DNA of 64,000 nt from Lysinibacillus parviboronicapiens (GCF_003049575.1 NZ_PYWI01000002.1:248001-312000); one strand, 5' to 3'. Positions 17,146-26,664 are shown, numbered from the stretch's first letter. Notes: a model not told the origin generated them from the sequence alone. Translations and numbers: made by a program.

Positions 17146-19515
17146 ATGAAACCACCAATTAATTTTAACGAATTACCCTCAGAATTACGGATATTACCTC
17201 AATGGATTCTGTGGAGGGCAGAAGAAAAAGGCGGACGCTATACAAAAATACCATATCAAGTAGATGGGAACGAAGCACGTTCAAATGACCGTAGAACATG
17301 GTCCACATTTGCAACAGCAGCTAAATTTTATACAGAATCAGATGCAAACGGAATTGGGTTTGTATTTAGTCGTCAAGATTCGTACATCGGCATTGATATA
17401 GATGAATGCGTTACGTATGCAGCAGATGATACAGATAAAGCAAATCCTATTATTAGTGACTTTGCTAAAGAAATTATCGACACACTAGACAGTTATACGG
17501 AGTTTTCTGTAAGTGGCACAGGTATTCACATCATCATCAAAGGTTACCTTCCACAGTCTGTGGTAGGTACTGGACGTAAAAGCGTAAAGCATGGCTTAGA
17601 GATTTATCAACACGGACGCTACTTCACGATGACTGGTAATCGTGAAAATGCTAATGAAATTTTTGACCGTACAGATGAGATAGCAGAGATATTTGAAAAG
17701 TATTTTGATGATAGCGACATAAAAGGTCGCGTGAACCTGGCGGAATATGAAAATGATGAAATCAAGTTATCGAATGAAGCACTTTGGGAGCGAATGTTTC
17801 GGAGTAAATCAGGTGACGAAATACGTTCACTGTATAACGGTAACTTAACCAATGATGACCATTCATCAAGTGATTTAGCATTATGTAATCATTTGGCTTT
17901 CTGGACAGGGAAAAGTGCTTCGAGAATGGATTCGATGTTTAGAGAAACAGCCTTGATGCGTGATAAATGGGATAGAATTCACTTTTCAGATACAGGCGAA
18001 ACGTATGGTGAACGTACAATCGCTGAGGCTATTACTTCCACTACTACAACCGTATTGGACCATAAGCACGAAGAAGAATATGCAGAGTTCGATGTGTCAT
18101 TCACAGTTGATGCAGTGGCAGATGATGTAGAAGAAAAACCGAAAAAGAAATTCCGTCTTAATGAACTAGGTAATGCCGAGCGTATCGCATATGAGTACGG
18201 CCATGCCATTCGTTTTGTTAGCGAAATTGGTTGGATGTTGTGGGACGGCAAACGATGGAAATACGATAACAAATTACAAATCGAGCGTATCGCAAATAAG
18301 GTTCTACGTGATTTAGAAAAATCGGAGGACGATATGGAAAAATCGTGGGCGCGCAAATGTGGTAAACGAAATATTCGAATGAACAGTATTAAGGACTTAA
18401 TGCCATTAGTGCCAGCTGAACGTGAAGAATTTGATCGACATAAATATTTATTTAATTGCTCGAATGGAATTTTAAATTTACGAACAGGAAAAATGCAACA
18501 GCATGATCGTGAGCTCCGTTTATCAAAATTAGCGAATGTCGAATTTGATGAAAAGGCACAATGCCCAACATGGTTAAGTTTTTTACAGCAAATTTTCAAA
18601 GGCGACAACGAGTTAATCGATTATATGCAACGATTAATAGGATATAGCATGACAGGTGATATTAGCGAGCAAGGTATGTATTTCCTTGTTGGCGGTGGGT
18701 CCAATGGTAAATCAACATTTATCAATATCATCAAAGCAATGATGGGTGATTATGGTTTGCAAACAAAATCGGACACATTTATCAAAAAGAAAAACGATGG
18801 AGCAAATAACGATATTGCACGTTTAGTTGGGAGTCGATTCGTTTCAGCAGTAGAGAGTGAAGAAGGGGAAAAATTGCAGGAATCACTTGTTAAAACAATT
18901 ACAGGTGGTGAGCCAATATTGGCCCGATTCCTACGACAGGAATTTTTCGAGTTCCTTCCTGAATTTAAAGTTTTCTTTACCACGAATCACAAACCGATCA
19001 TCGGTGGTGTAGACGAAGGTATTTGGCGAAGAGTAAAAATCATTCCATTTACTTTGAATCTAAAACCGCATGAACGAGATAAAAAACTCGAAGAAAAGCT
19101 ATCACTTGAAATGTCCGGGATATTAAATTGGGCCATGGAAGGCTGTATGAAGTGGCAACAGTCAGGATTAAAGGAACCTAAAGTGGTAGTGGATGCAACA
19201 GGGAATTACAAAGAGGAAATGGATATTTTAGCACCATTTCTTAGTGAAATTTGTTATACAGATGAACCGGGAAATGAAGCGATTCGAATTGAAGCACAAG
19301 AATTGTACAAGGTTTATGACAATTGGTGCTATAAGTCGGGAGAGCGTCAAATTGGAAATCGGTCATTTTATCGAATGTTAGAAACAAAAGGTTTTGGAAA
19401 AACGAAAGGCACTGGAAATAAAACCTATTTGACAGGAATTACCTTAAATGAACGAAAACCAGTTACTAAAGGGGTTACCGAAAATGAAGAAACAGGTGGT
19501 TTTAAGCTCATTTAG
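17146..19515 (+). CDS. Primase-polymerase / D5-type SF3 helicase
   Basis: 789-residue phage replication initiator. The N-terminus (about 1-200) is PrimPol-like, with ILWRAEEKGGRYTKIPY, GIGFVF and the acidic GIDIDEC motif near residue 82, then a SF3 D5 helicase with D5_N linker, Walker A GGGSNGKST near 515, a Walker B region in SRFVSAVESEEG, and motif C FTTNHKP near 615. It can both unwind DNA and make primers at the phage origin. The AT-rich iteron region follows directly. Confidence 0.93.
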   Translation: MKPPINFNELPSELRILPQWILWRAEEKGGRYTKIPYQVDGNEARSNDRRTWSTFATAAKFYTESDANGIGFVFSRQDSYIGIDIDECVTYAADDTDKANPIISDFAKEIIDTLDSYTEFSVSGTGIHIIIKGYLPQSVVGTGRKSVKHGLEIYQHGRYFTMTGNRENANEIFDRTDEIAEIFEKYFDDSDIKGRVNLAEYENDEIKLSNEALWERMFRSKSGDEIRSLYNGNLTNDDHSSSDLALCNHLAFWTGKSASRMDSMFRETALMRDKWDRIHFSDTGETYGERTIAEAITSTTTTVLDHKHEEEYAEFDVSFTVDAVADDVEEKPKKKFRLNELGNAERIAYEYGHAIRFVSEIGWMLWDGKRWKYDNKLQIERIANKVLRDLEKSEDDMEKSWARKCGKRNIRMNSIKDLMPLVPAEREEFDRHKYLFNCSNGILNLRTGKMQQHDRELRLSKLANVEFDEKAQCPTWLSFLQQIFKGDNELIDYMQRLIGYSMTGDISEQGMYFLVGGGSNGKSTFINIIKAMMGDYGLQTKSDTFIKKKNDGANNDIARLVGSRFVSAVESEEGEKLQESLVKTITGGEPILARFLRQEFFEFLPEFKVFFTTNHKPIIGGVDEGIWRRVKIIPFTLNLKPHERDKKLEEKLSLEMSGILNWAMEGCMKWQQSGLKEPKVVVDATGNYKEEMDILAPFLSEICYTDEPGNEAIRIEAQELYKVYDNWCYKSGERQIGNRSFYRMLETKGFGKTKGTGNKTYLTGITLNERKPVTKGVTENEETGGFKLI

Positions 19516-19850
19516 TAACCATTCTACTAGTTTAATAACTTTTAATAACTTTTTCAAAAGTCAGTCATACCAAGGGTTTAAGAGTTGTTTTTAACTACTT
19601 TAGTTATTTTAGTTATTTTAGTTATTTGTTTTGGAGTTCATTTAAAAAACAAAATAAAAAATAAATATATATATAGAGCCCCGAACTCCGCAACTGATAA
19701 CTTTTATAACTTTCAGGCGATGAAAACAACCTTGAAGCCTTGTGGCTGTAAGGTTTAAGGAGTAGTTATTTAAGTAACTTTAGGGTTGTTTAAGCCTGTT
19801 TTTAGTTAGTGTAGAGGGTATTTTCGAAAAATAAATAACTGGATGGTGAA
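19516..19850 (+). other. Non-coding region after primase: candidate replication origin
   Basis: 335 bases without a gene. It holds three exact 9-bp tandem copies of TTTAGTTAT (19599-19625), further scattered TAGTTA/TAACTA units in both orientations, and a very AT-rich tract near 19640-19672. Iterons plus an AT-rich unwinding tract next to an initiator helicase is the normal look of a phage origin, but no function is proven. Confidence 0.5.
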
Positions 19851-20081
19851 ATGATGATAAAAAATTTCTTCAGCGAGAATATCGAAAAAGATATCAAATC
19901 TTTCGAGACCAGTGAACGTTTATATAATTCTTACAAAAGTTTTTGCGCTGATAATTCGATTGTACCGTTATCTAAAATTCGTTTTAGTAAAAAATTAGAT
20001 GAATTTAACGTGGGTGTAAAACATACCAAGATGGAGAATTACATCCAGTTATACGGTCGTCAGGGTGTGAGATTGAAATAA
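19851..20081 (+). CDS. Small primase-associated winged-helix-like protein (76 aa)
   Basis: The SERLYNSYKSFCADNSIVPL stretch followed by KIRFSKKLDEF looks like the DNA-binding winged helix often found at the C-terminus of D5-type primases, here as a separate small protein across the candidate origin. Start is either of two adjacent ATGs. Its stop shares a base with the next ATG. Confidence 0.6.
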   Translation: MMIKNFFSENIEKDIKSFETSERLYNSYKSFCADNSIVPLSKIRFSKKLDEFNVGVKHTKMENYIQLYGRQGVRLK

Positions 20082-20506
20082 TGGTACTTTATGTTTTATC
20101 TCAAATTTGGAAAAGTGGTGCTGAAATATATCGTGATGAATCGGATGGTAGATTGTCGCTTAAAAATGCAAAGTTGGTGCCAGAGGAAATATTAAAAGCT
20201 GCTGAGCCGATTTTTAATCAAATAGAGGATTGGTTCAAATCATGGGAAGATGCCAAAGCAATCAATAAACATATACGAATGATGGTCCATCAAGCCTGTG
20301 GATGGCAACATAATCCGAAACTTAACGAATGGATATGCGCGGACATTGAAGCATTGACGTTGTTTATGGAGTGGCAAGAAACATTGGCTAAAAACGGATG
20401 GAATGATATTTACGAAGACTATCGACAATTTGAAAATGATGAATCAAATGTTATGAAACAAAAATTGTATGAACGGGCTATTTTATACGCTAATCAAAAT
20501 AAGTGA
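20081..20506 (+). CDS. Hypothetical phage protein (141 aa)
   Basis: Starts within the previous stop codon. The first 50 residues have a GAEIYRDESDGRLSLKNAKL pattern reminiscent of TubC-like docking domains seen in some phage proteins; the rest is helical and Trp-rich. Function unknown. Confidence 0.58.
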   Translation: MVLYVLSQIWKSGAEIYRDESDGRLSLKNAKLVPEEILKAAEPIFNQIEDWFKSWEDAKAINKHIRMMVHQACGWQHNPKLNEWICADIEALTLFMEWQETLAKNGWNDIYEDYRQFENDESNVMKQKLYERAILYANQNK

Positions 20507-20615
20507 TTTACAGCCGTTTTAAGACGTTTTAGAAGAAGAATGATAAATATATCCAACTTTGAAATAGAACGTGTGTACTGCGCTGATTTTGGGCAAAAAT
20601 GAGGAGGTTAAGAGA

Positions 20616-21002
20616 ATGAGAGAGATTAAGTTTCAAGTGTTAATCAAACACCTATTTAAAACATTGCAAAGAATTATGGATTTTGAATCAATAAAAGCAT
20701 TAGATTTCACTGAACAGTCTATAACAATCGAGATTGATGGAGAGACTTATAAATTTCATTTCAGTGAAGTTGAATTTATTAAATACACAGGCTTAGTAGA
20801 TATTGAAGGGCGAGAAATTTACGATGCAGACATTTTGAAGGATGACGAAAACTTCTTGTGGTTAGTGAAATACAAACAAGGTGCTTTTGTTGCAGAGTGT
20901 TCAGATTTGATGGCGGAACAGCAATTATCGTCAATTAATTTATATTCAAAAACAATCGGCAACAATCTTAAAAATCCTGAATTGCTAGGTGATTCACAAT
21001 GA
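20616..21002 (+). CDS. YopX-family protein
   Basis: 128 residues. The MREIKFQV start, KYTGLVDIEGREIYDADIL and VKYKQGAFVAE segments are the hallmarks of YopX proteins, common in Firmicutes phages, role unknown. The internal ATG is the real start because GAGGAGGTTAAGAGA precedes it. Overlaps the nuclease gene by four bases. Confidence 0.88.
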   Translation: MREIKFQVLIKHLFKTLQRIMDFESIKALDFTEQSITIEIDGETYKFHFSEVEFIKYTGLVDIEGREIYDADILKDDENFLWLVKYKQGAFVAECSDLMAEQQLSSINLYSKTIGNNLKNPELLGDSQ

Positions 21003-21538
21003 TTCACTACCATTACACAGAAACTGAATTAAACAAAATCCTAAAAACACTCACGATCGTGGTTGATACGAGGGAACAAGTAAATGGCCATATCCTGGAT
21101 TATTTACGACAAAAGGATATTCCGATAAAGATTCAAAAATTGGATTACGGTGATTATTCTGCAATGATTCCGAAAAATGAAGAATTAGGAATACAGCGTG
21201 ATATTTACCTAGAAAGTGCAGTCGAACGTAAAGCCCATATCGATGAAATATGCGGTAACTTGCAAAAAGATACACAAACAGCTTTTGAAAACGAATTGAT
21301 TCGTAGTCAACGGGGACGTTTTGTAATATTCGTGGAACAACCTGATTTCGATGAAAAATTAGCACAGGGCGAATATAGAAGTCGTTATGACCCGAAAGCA
21401 TTAAAGGGGCGTTTAGAATCATTTCAAGCAAAATACAATTTTGAAATTAGACCAATGAGCAAATTAATGATTGGTCACAATATTTATCACCGTTTTCTTC
21501 ATCAAGCGAGGTACTATTTAAAAAACGGGGTTTTCTAA
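20999..21538 (+). CDS. ERCC4-domain nuclease
   Basis: 179 residues with the XPF/ERCC4 nuclease signature: VVDTREQ near residue 21, YGDY, and VERKAHIDEICGNL as the ERK motif. It probably cuts branched DNA, such as Holliday or flap structures, late in phage replication. Coupled to the yopX-like gene by an ATGA overlap and followed by the inverted cargo gene. Confidence 0.88.
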   Translation: MIHYHYTETELNKILKTLTIVVDTREQVNGHILDYLRQKDIPIKIQKLDYGDYSAMIPKNEELGIQRDIYLESAVERKAHIDEICGNLQKDTQTAFENELIRSQRGRFVIFVEQPDFDEKLAQGEYRSRYDPKALKGRLESFQAKYNFEIRPMSKLMIGHNIYHRFLHQARYYLKNGVF

Positions 21539-21685
21539 ATGAAAATTAATAGAAAAATAAGTCACTGAAAAAAGAGTATAAATTTATAGATTCAGAGTTA
21601 AAGAATGCTCTTAAATTTCATATGAACTTAAGAGCAGCAATTATTATTATTATTACGATTCAAAAAAAGAGAAATAGAAGGATAG

Positions 21686-23359
21686 TTACATTCCTCTTCT
21701 TTCGGAATTATCAAACCAATCTTTTATTTGTTTTATAAAAAGCCAAACATCATCATCTTTTGGTTTTATATAGTTCTCGTGATCGGGATTATCACCCATT
21801 AATTCGAATTTGTTTGTGATCCAAGTGTTGCCATGTCCTTCTAGAGGAATTTCAGATAACCATGCTTCAAGTTCACCAATCGGAACAGGAAATAAGCCGT
21901 AAGTGTTCAAAGTGCTTAAAAAGCTTTCAAGTAATGGTTTGTCATCTTTAGAAAGATATTTAATTCCATGTGTTTTTAGTGGCGAATTTTTTTGAGTTAT
22001 ATTTGGAAATAAGTTTTTAATTGATTCCTTGTTTGTGCATATACCAGGATGTTGACTTACAGGTATATTAACTGATTTTAAATAGTCGGTAAATACGCCA
22101 CCACCATCCTTAATTAAATCTAAATCAATAATTGAAACAGTAGGAATACCGATTTTTCGTAATTCTTTTGTAATCCAGCCTACAGTTTGTTTATTCTGAG
22201 CGTTTAAAAATAGACATTCGTCGATATGCCATTCGGGTTTGAAATCTTTTAATCGTTGATTAATTTCTTGATAGAAAACTCTGTCTGAATCACTTTCAGT
22301 AACAATTACATTTTTAAAAAAGATTCCATCTAGAACATTAGTTGATCGCAGAAGAGGGTTTTTCATCATGTTGGAAAGAGATTCGTTATCTAGTAATTTA
22401 GCAGTTGCTTTTTCACCTTCATAGGTTAATCGTATGATATTAATAGGTACACGCGCTTCGATACAGCCCATTATAAAATTGGAACTATGAGAACTAATAA
22501 ATATCTTTTTATTCTCTGCATTTCCAAGCTTACTAATGACATTTCCAAGCTTACGAGCTAATGGGGGATGAAGGAAAGCCTCGGGTTCATCTAATAATAT
22601 TGTATTAGGTTTCCCCGAAATTATTTCAGAAATAATACCAATATAAGCTTTTCTACCATCACTAGTGTTTTCATTATTTTGAGCATTTTTAAGGAATTCA
22701 TTTGCTTCAGGTTTTATCGATAGTCTGAAATCCTCAGGGATTTTTGAATTTGAAAGAACAATTTGAGCCATGGATCCATTGATTTTAATTTCAGGATATA
22801 ACTTGAATGCATCATAGACATATTCCTGAAGCTTATTATAAATACTATCATCATTAATTATTTTATTTACAACATTATTGTAGTTAAAATTAGTTTCACC
22901 TATTGTTGTAAAATCCTTCCATTTCAATGAATCTAGCCTAGTTTGACCATTTAATAATAAGGTTGACTGTCCAACTAAAAATCTAATTAAAAATCCCTCT
23001 ATATATGGATCTATTAGTTCGGATTGGAAATAACTTTGTTTGAAAATATTTTCATCTATTGTTTCAGTAATGTGACCATTTGAATCAATGATATTAACGT
23101 GTTCGGTATGATTTTTATTTCGTATTCTCTTATCCAAAATTTCTTCAATTTCTATTGTTGATTTATGTATTAACTTAATTTTATCTATCAGATGATATTC
23201 GTTTTGAGGTTGCTGAGTACTAACATATTGTAAAATTTCTCTAAGAAGAAGAGATTTCCCTGAATTGTTCGGACCAACTATTACATTTATTTCCTGTGGT
23301 CGAAAAGACAATTTTGAATCAGTAGATTCACCAAATTTTAATATAATTTCATCTAACAT
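21686..23359 (-). CDS. OLD-family ATPase with TOPRIM nuclease domain
   Basis: 557 residues. The N-terminal SMC/ABC-like ATPase has Walker A GPNNSGKS at about 29-36 and Walker B ILLDEPEAFLHP near 253, followed by the ISSHSSNF switch His. A C-terminal TOPRIM nuclease begins at VIVTESDSDRVFY near 347, with IDLDLI as the DxD. OLD proteins degrade foreign DNA; P2 Old excludes lambda. It is a single gene, inverted, AT-rich, lacking the prophage motif and placed between replication and late genes. I start at the ATG behind AAAGGAGGAA. No GajB-like helicase follows, so it is not Gabija. Confidence 0.88.
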   Translation of the reverse strand: MLDEIILKFGESTDSKLSFRPQEINVIVGPNNSGKSLLLREILQYVSTQQPQNEYHLIDKIKLIHKSTIEIEEILDKRIRNKNHTEHVNIIDSNGHITETIDENIFKQSYFQSELIDPYIEGFLIRFLVGQSTLLLNGQTRLDSLKWKDFTTIGETNFNYNNVVNKIINDDSIYNKLQEYVYDAFKLYPEIKINGSMAQIVLSNSKIPEDFRLSIKPEANEFLKNAQNNENTSDGRKAYIGIISEIISGKPNTILLDEPEAFLHPPLARKLGNVISKLGNAENKKIFISSHSSNFIMGCIEARVPINIIRLTYEGEKATAKLLDNESLSNMMKNPLLRSTNVLDGIFFKNVIVTESDSDRVFYQEINQRLKDFKPEWHIDECLFLNAQNKQTVGWITKELRKIGIPTVSIIDLDLIKDGGGVFTDYLKSVNIPVSQHPGICTNKESIKNLFPNITQKNSPLKTHGIKYLSKDDKPLLESFLSTLNTYGLFPVPIGELEAWLSEIPLEGHGNTWITNKFELMGDNPDHENYIKPKDDDVWLFIKQIKDWFDNSERRGM

Positions 23360-23630
23360 TTTTATTCCTCCTTTAACTAGTATCATAAACCATAAATTAA
23401 AAATTTTGTTATATAATTCCGAGAAAATATAATACAAATCGTTAAAGGAGTATTTGTTAAGTCTAGTGATTTGTAAATGACAATTAGTTAATAAAATCTA
23501 TTTTTGAGTGCCTAGCGTTCGATTCTAGGGGTTTTAATCGCAAAAATGATAAATTGTTCATCTGTAAGTTAGAACCTCTTAAATCGAACGATAGAACATC
23601 AAATTCATATCATCATATGTGGAGGGCAAA

Positions 23631-24050
23631 ATGAGCAAACTAACACCGAATCAAAATAAAACCATTGAAGAATATTGGTCAGATTTAGATGGTTTAAAAA
23701 AACAATTGCGCTATCGTGAATGGGAATTGCTAAATGCGTATCAAGAAACTGATACAAATATCGGTGGCGGTAAAGCAAATCGAATATCCGACACGACAGG
23801 TAATAAAGCTATTATTCTAGCAGAAGATAAAAACTATCAGTATTTAAAAAATATCATCACAACACTTGAACAATATTACAAAGAGTTAGACCATGACCAA
23901 AAAACAATTGTGGACATGCGATATTTTGATAAAACGGAATGTTACGAATGGCAAAATATAGCGGATAAATTATACATGTCTACTTATCGAGTGTTGCGTA
24001 AACGGAACGCATTGATTGATGAAACGGCTAGAAGATTGGGGTGGGTGTAA
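23631..24050 (+). CDS. RinA/ArpU-like late transcriptional regulator
   Basis: 139 residues. The layout matches RinA-type activators of packaging and structural genes: the NIGGGKANRISDTTGNKAI segment, then a sigma-70 region-4-like HTH in EWQNIADKLYMSTYRVLRKR with terminal ARRLGWV. Start fixed by GGAGGGCAAA, which is also a copy of the TGTGGAGGGC motif. It stands just upstream of the late operon. Confidence 0.82.
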   Translation: MSKLTPNQNKTIEEYWSDLDGLKKQLRYREWELLNAYQETDTNIGGGKANRISDTTGNKAIILAEDKNYQYLKNIITTLEQYYKELDHDQKTIVDMRYFDKTECYEWQNIADKLYMSTYRVLRKRNALIDETARRLGWV

Positions 24051-24277
24051 TGTTTATTCTATTAACCTTATACTTATTTCAGCTAATATTTAATTATTTT
24101 GTATTACGAGCTGTGTATATTAAAAATCCGCATTTGATTGACGGTTTACCTATTGTATTCGGATTGATTCCGTTCATAGGGTATTTAGTAGGGATATTAT
24201 ATTTCCCTCATTGTTTCAATGATTATTCCAAAAAGAAAATATTAGATTTTATTTTCATGGTCCAAAAAGCGCAATAG
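24050..24277 (+). CDS. Small membrane protein (75 aa)
   Basis: The ATG overlaps the RinA-like stop by one base. Two hydrophobic helices (FILLTLYLFQLIFNYFVL and IVFGLIPFIGYLVGILYF). Translationally coupled to the late regulator. Function unknown. Confidence 0.55.
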   Translation: MFILLTLYLFQLIFNYFVLRAVYIKNPHLIDGLPIVFGLIPFIGYLVGILYFPHCFNDYSKKKILDFIFMVQKAQ

Positions 24278-24413
24278 TGCCTACTAGCGAATTGCGCATA
24301 AATCTGTAGTAGATTGATATTATCAAGTTTTATCAAAAGCGTACGGAAATACGCAAAATATATTTTACAATAATAAGCACGTTCGCTTGTACGTGTGTTT
24401 CGCAAACAAGCAT

Positions 24414-24443
24414 GAGAGGCTACTAAATTGGTAGTCTCTTTTT
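24414..24443 (+). terminator. Terminator after the regulator pair
   Basis: GAGAGGCTAC pairs with GGTAGTCTC, then T5. It ends the 24-kb transcript before the late genes. Confidence 0.78.
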
Positions 24444-24546
24444 ATGAGAACAATGTATCTCCAATATAGGCAGCAACATATAAAAAAGCGATTCCTATAA
24501 TGAGTGCAATAATCGATGCTACGAATTTGTTACGAATAAATTTCAT
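24442..24546 (-). CDS. Small single-TM protein (34 aa), inverted
   Basis: MKFIRNKFVASIIALIIGIA begins a basic-then-hydrophobic peptide with one membrane helix. ATG behind AGGAGTGAAATC. Its opposite orientation between early and late genes suggests expression in the lysogen. The size and layout are compatible with a membrane-active small peptide; function unknown. Confidence 0.5.
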   Translation of the reverse strand: MKFIRNKFVASIIALIIGIAFLYVAAYIGDTLFS

Positions 24547-24650
24547 GATTTCACTCCTATTACTTATGATTTTTAAGTATGCATCATATTTCTTGTAATG
24601 ACAATCTATTACATTTATCCTATGATATAGGTAGATGGGAGGTGTTAGCA

Positions 24651-25046
24651 ATGAATGAATTACAAATGGCAGTATTAAAACGTGCAAACGATTATAATTT
24701 TCAACTTCTAACGAGTAACCCAAATAAACTACAAGATTATGTGTTTAATAAGATTATTAATCCTATGGTTGATGATGTCATAAAAGTTAGAGATGATTTT
24801 TATAATGTTAACTTTTTGTTAGATGGAATAGAAATTATGCTTGTAGATAAAAAAATAAAACTGCAAGCGGAACAAGGCAAGTTTAGTATTTTAGAAGATA
24901 AAGGCGATGGCCTTTGGATTTTATTGTCCGTCGTTTTTAAAAATGAAATCGGTTATGTTAATTTAGGTAAAGATCGATTTGACGAAGATGTGATTGAACA
25001 ACTAACTAATTCACATTTAACAAATGCCATCAAACGTATATTCTAA
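24651..25046 (+). CDS. Hypothetical protein (131 aa)
   Basis: Start set by GGGAGGTGTTAGCA. Mixed alpha/beta soluble protein with no motif I recognise. It is its own unit: the small inverted gene is upstream and a terminator follows, a layout typical of phage cargo. Confidence 0.55.
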   Translation: MNELQMAVLKRANDYNFQLLTSNPNKLQDYVFNKIINPMVDDVIKVRDDFYNVNFLLDGIEIMLVDKKIKLQAEQGKFSILEDKGDGLWILLSVVFKNEIGYVNLGKDRFDEDVIEQLTNSHLTNAIKRIF

Positions 25047-25058
25047 TGAATATCACAT

Positions 25059-25091
25059 AAAAGTCACATCTAACAAGGTGTGGCTTTTTAT
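25059..25091 (+). terminator. Intrinsic terminator
   Basis: AAAAGTCACA pairs with TGTGGCTTTT, followed by a T run, after the 131-aa gene. Confidence 0.8.
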
Positions 25092-25157
25092 TAGAATCAG
25101 TACTCAATTGATTATCTCCATGTTAATTAAATTTAAGAAAGCTTTGGAGGAATAATT

Positions 25158-25766
25158 ATGACAAGAAGAGATTTAATTTTCGAACGATCAAATCTAGGTA
25201 TATTAAAAAAATACAATGAAGCAATGAAAATTTTAGAATACAGTGTAATGTTAGTAAATTTGTTTGAAATAAAAGAATTCAACAATGTAATAGCAGGACA
25301 ATTAAGATTAATTCTTTGTGACACCACTAAAAAAGATAATAAAGTAATTGATAATTCACTTATAAGAAAAATCCAGCCTAACCCAAAACTATTCCAAGTT
25401 AATGAGCTAACCAATTTTTCTGATGGAATAGGTGGTTTTATAGCAGGAGAAATGTTTAACTATGATAAACCAACGATACCTTTAAAAACTTGGCTAAATC
25501 AAGTTATTCTGTCAATAAATCTCCAAGGAAAAAAACAGGATATTTCTATTAAAGATTTTATTAAGTTTTCAGCAAATAAAAGTGGTGGAGCACATGTTGA
25601 CCCAATACTAAAGGAAAAAGCTTTTATTGTTGATAATCATTCTGATAGAGTCTTAAGCAACATAACAATAGGATTGTTTAGATCTGTAGGTAAAGATTTA
25701 AAAAAGGATAGTGGAGCAAATTTAGCTTACTTAATTGATAAGTATAAAGAGAAGGCATTCGAATAA
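25158..25766 (+). CDS. Hypothetical cargo protein (202 aa)
   Basis: GGAGGAATAATT precedes the ATG. It is AT-rich, lacks the prophage-wide motif and lies between two terminators, so it is a self-contained cargo gene. A conserved-looking segment is FIKFSANKSGGAHVDP near residue 140. I do not recognise the family. Candidates are defence or stress functions, but this is only positional inference. Confidence 0.55.
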   Translation: MTRRDLIFERSNLGILKKYNEAMKILEYSVMLVNLFEIKEFNNVIAGQLRLILCDTTKKDNKVIDNSLIRKIQPNPKLFQVNELTNFSDGIGGFIAGEMFNYDKPTIPLKTWLNQVILSINLQGKKQDISIKDFIKFSANKSGGAHVDPILKEKAFIVDNHSDRVLSNITIGLFRSVGKDLKKDSGANLAYLIDKYKEKAFE

Positions 25767-25890
25767 CGGGTGTCTTTTTATTATGCCTTGAAGCCTGTAT
25801 ATCCTATCGACCATCAAATAATCGTAGACGTTAATCGTGGGGTTATGAATAGGGTGTGCAGTCTTGAAGATGTAAGAAGGAGTTGATTGT

Positions 25891-26112
25891 ATGAGTAGAT
25901 TTTTAACCAGTCGAAGTTACAAACAATTAATCGCTGAACGTAAAGCAATGGAACATTTTATGCAATACAAACGCGATACATTTGGTGAAGATATCACTGT
26001 CAAACAACGTGCAGAATTACAATCTGATGAAGCTTTGTTGAAGGAAATTGTTAGTGATATTGAAACAGCGCGTGACCGTATTGGAAGGACTATAAAAGAA
26101 GAGTGCGTTTAA
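25891..26112 (+). CDS. Small helical phage protein (73 aa)
   Basis: AGAAGGAGTTGATTGT precedes the ATG. Basic N-terminus (MSRFLTSRSYKQLIAERKAM) and helical remainder. It begins the packaging gene cluster. Function unknown. Confidence 0.58.
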   Translation: MSRFLTSRSYKQLIAERKAMEHFMQYKRDTFGEDITVKQRAELQSDEALLKEIVSDIETARDRIGRTIKEECV

Positions 26113-26183
26113 CCATCAAGTCGAAAGCTAAACAGACTATAAAAGCTAATGAGCAATCACTATGAATTGTGGAGGGCTGAACA

Positions 26184-26348
26184 ATGGGAAACGTTAGAGG
26201 TATAACAATCGGATTAGAGATTGATGACAAATCTAAATTAAAGTTACGTGCTATTGCAAAGCATGCTGAAGCATTGGCTGATGAGTTAGATGCGATTGAT
26301 TCAATGAATGATGAAGAAGTACCAACACATTTAGAAGGCAGCGACTGA
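26184..26348 (+). CDS. Small phage protein (54 aa) before HNH
   Basis: MGNVRGITIGLEIDDKSKLK followed by an acidic helix. The ribosome site is GGAGGG inside a TGTGGAGGGC motif copy. Short proteins of this type often precede HNH genes in Firmicutes phages. Function unknown. Confidence 0.58.
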   Translation: MGNVRGITIGLEIDDKSKLKLRAIAKHAEALADELDAIDSMNDEEVPTHLEGSD

Positions 26349-26353
26349 CAACC

Positions 26354-26653
26354 ATGCAGCAATATAAAACAAAGCAAGAAAAAAGTGCATTTTACAAATC
26401 ATACAAATGGCAGAAGCTACGACTTAAAGCACTTGAACGCGATAATCACGAATGCATTTGGTGCGCTGAAGAAGGCAGAGTTACAACGAAACACGACGCT
26501 ATTCTTGAAGTCGATCATATAAACGAAATCGAATACCATCCAGAACTAGCACTCGACTTAGATAACCTACGCACACTATGTAAAGCTTGCCATAACAAAC
26601 GTCACAATCGTTTCGATGGTAAAGAAAAGAAATGGGATGACGAAATGTGGTGA
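26354..26653 (+). CDS. HNH endonuclease of the packaging module
   Basis: 99 residues with the beta-beta-alpha metal finger: CIWCAEEGR, EVDHINEIEYHPELALD, LRTLCKACHNKRHN. In cos phages with P27-type terminases an HNH protein next to terS/terL is needed for cos cleavage; HK97 gp74 is the known case. A possible cos region follows immediately. Confidence 0.93.
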   Translation: MQQYKTKQEKSAFYKSYKWQKLRLKALERDNHECIWCAEEGRVTTKHDAILEVDHINEIEYHPELALDLDNLRTLCKACHNKRHNRFDGKEKKWDDEMW

Positions 26654-26664
26654 AGAAATGTTAA

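Noticed and set aside
17979-18608. 209-codon minus-strand frame in the primase gene
   Set aside because: Overlaps the well-supported PrimPol/D5 helicase; Ser/Arg-rich low-sense translation typical of a shadow frame.
21686-23359. Gabija-type defence (GajA plus GajB)
   Set aside because: Only the OLD-like ATPase/nuclease is present; there is no UvrD-like helicase next to it.
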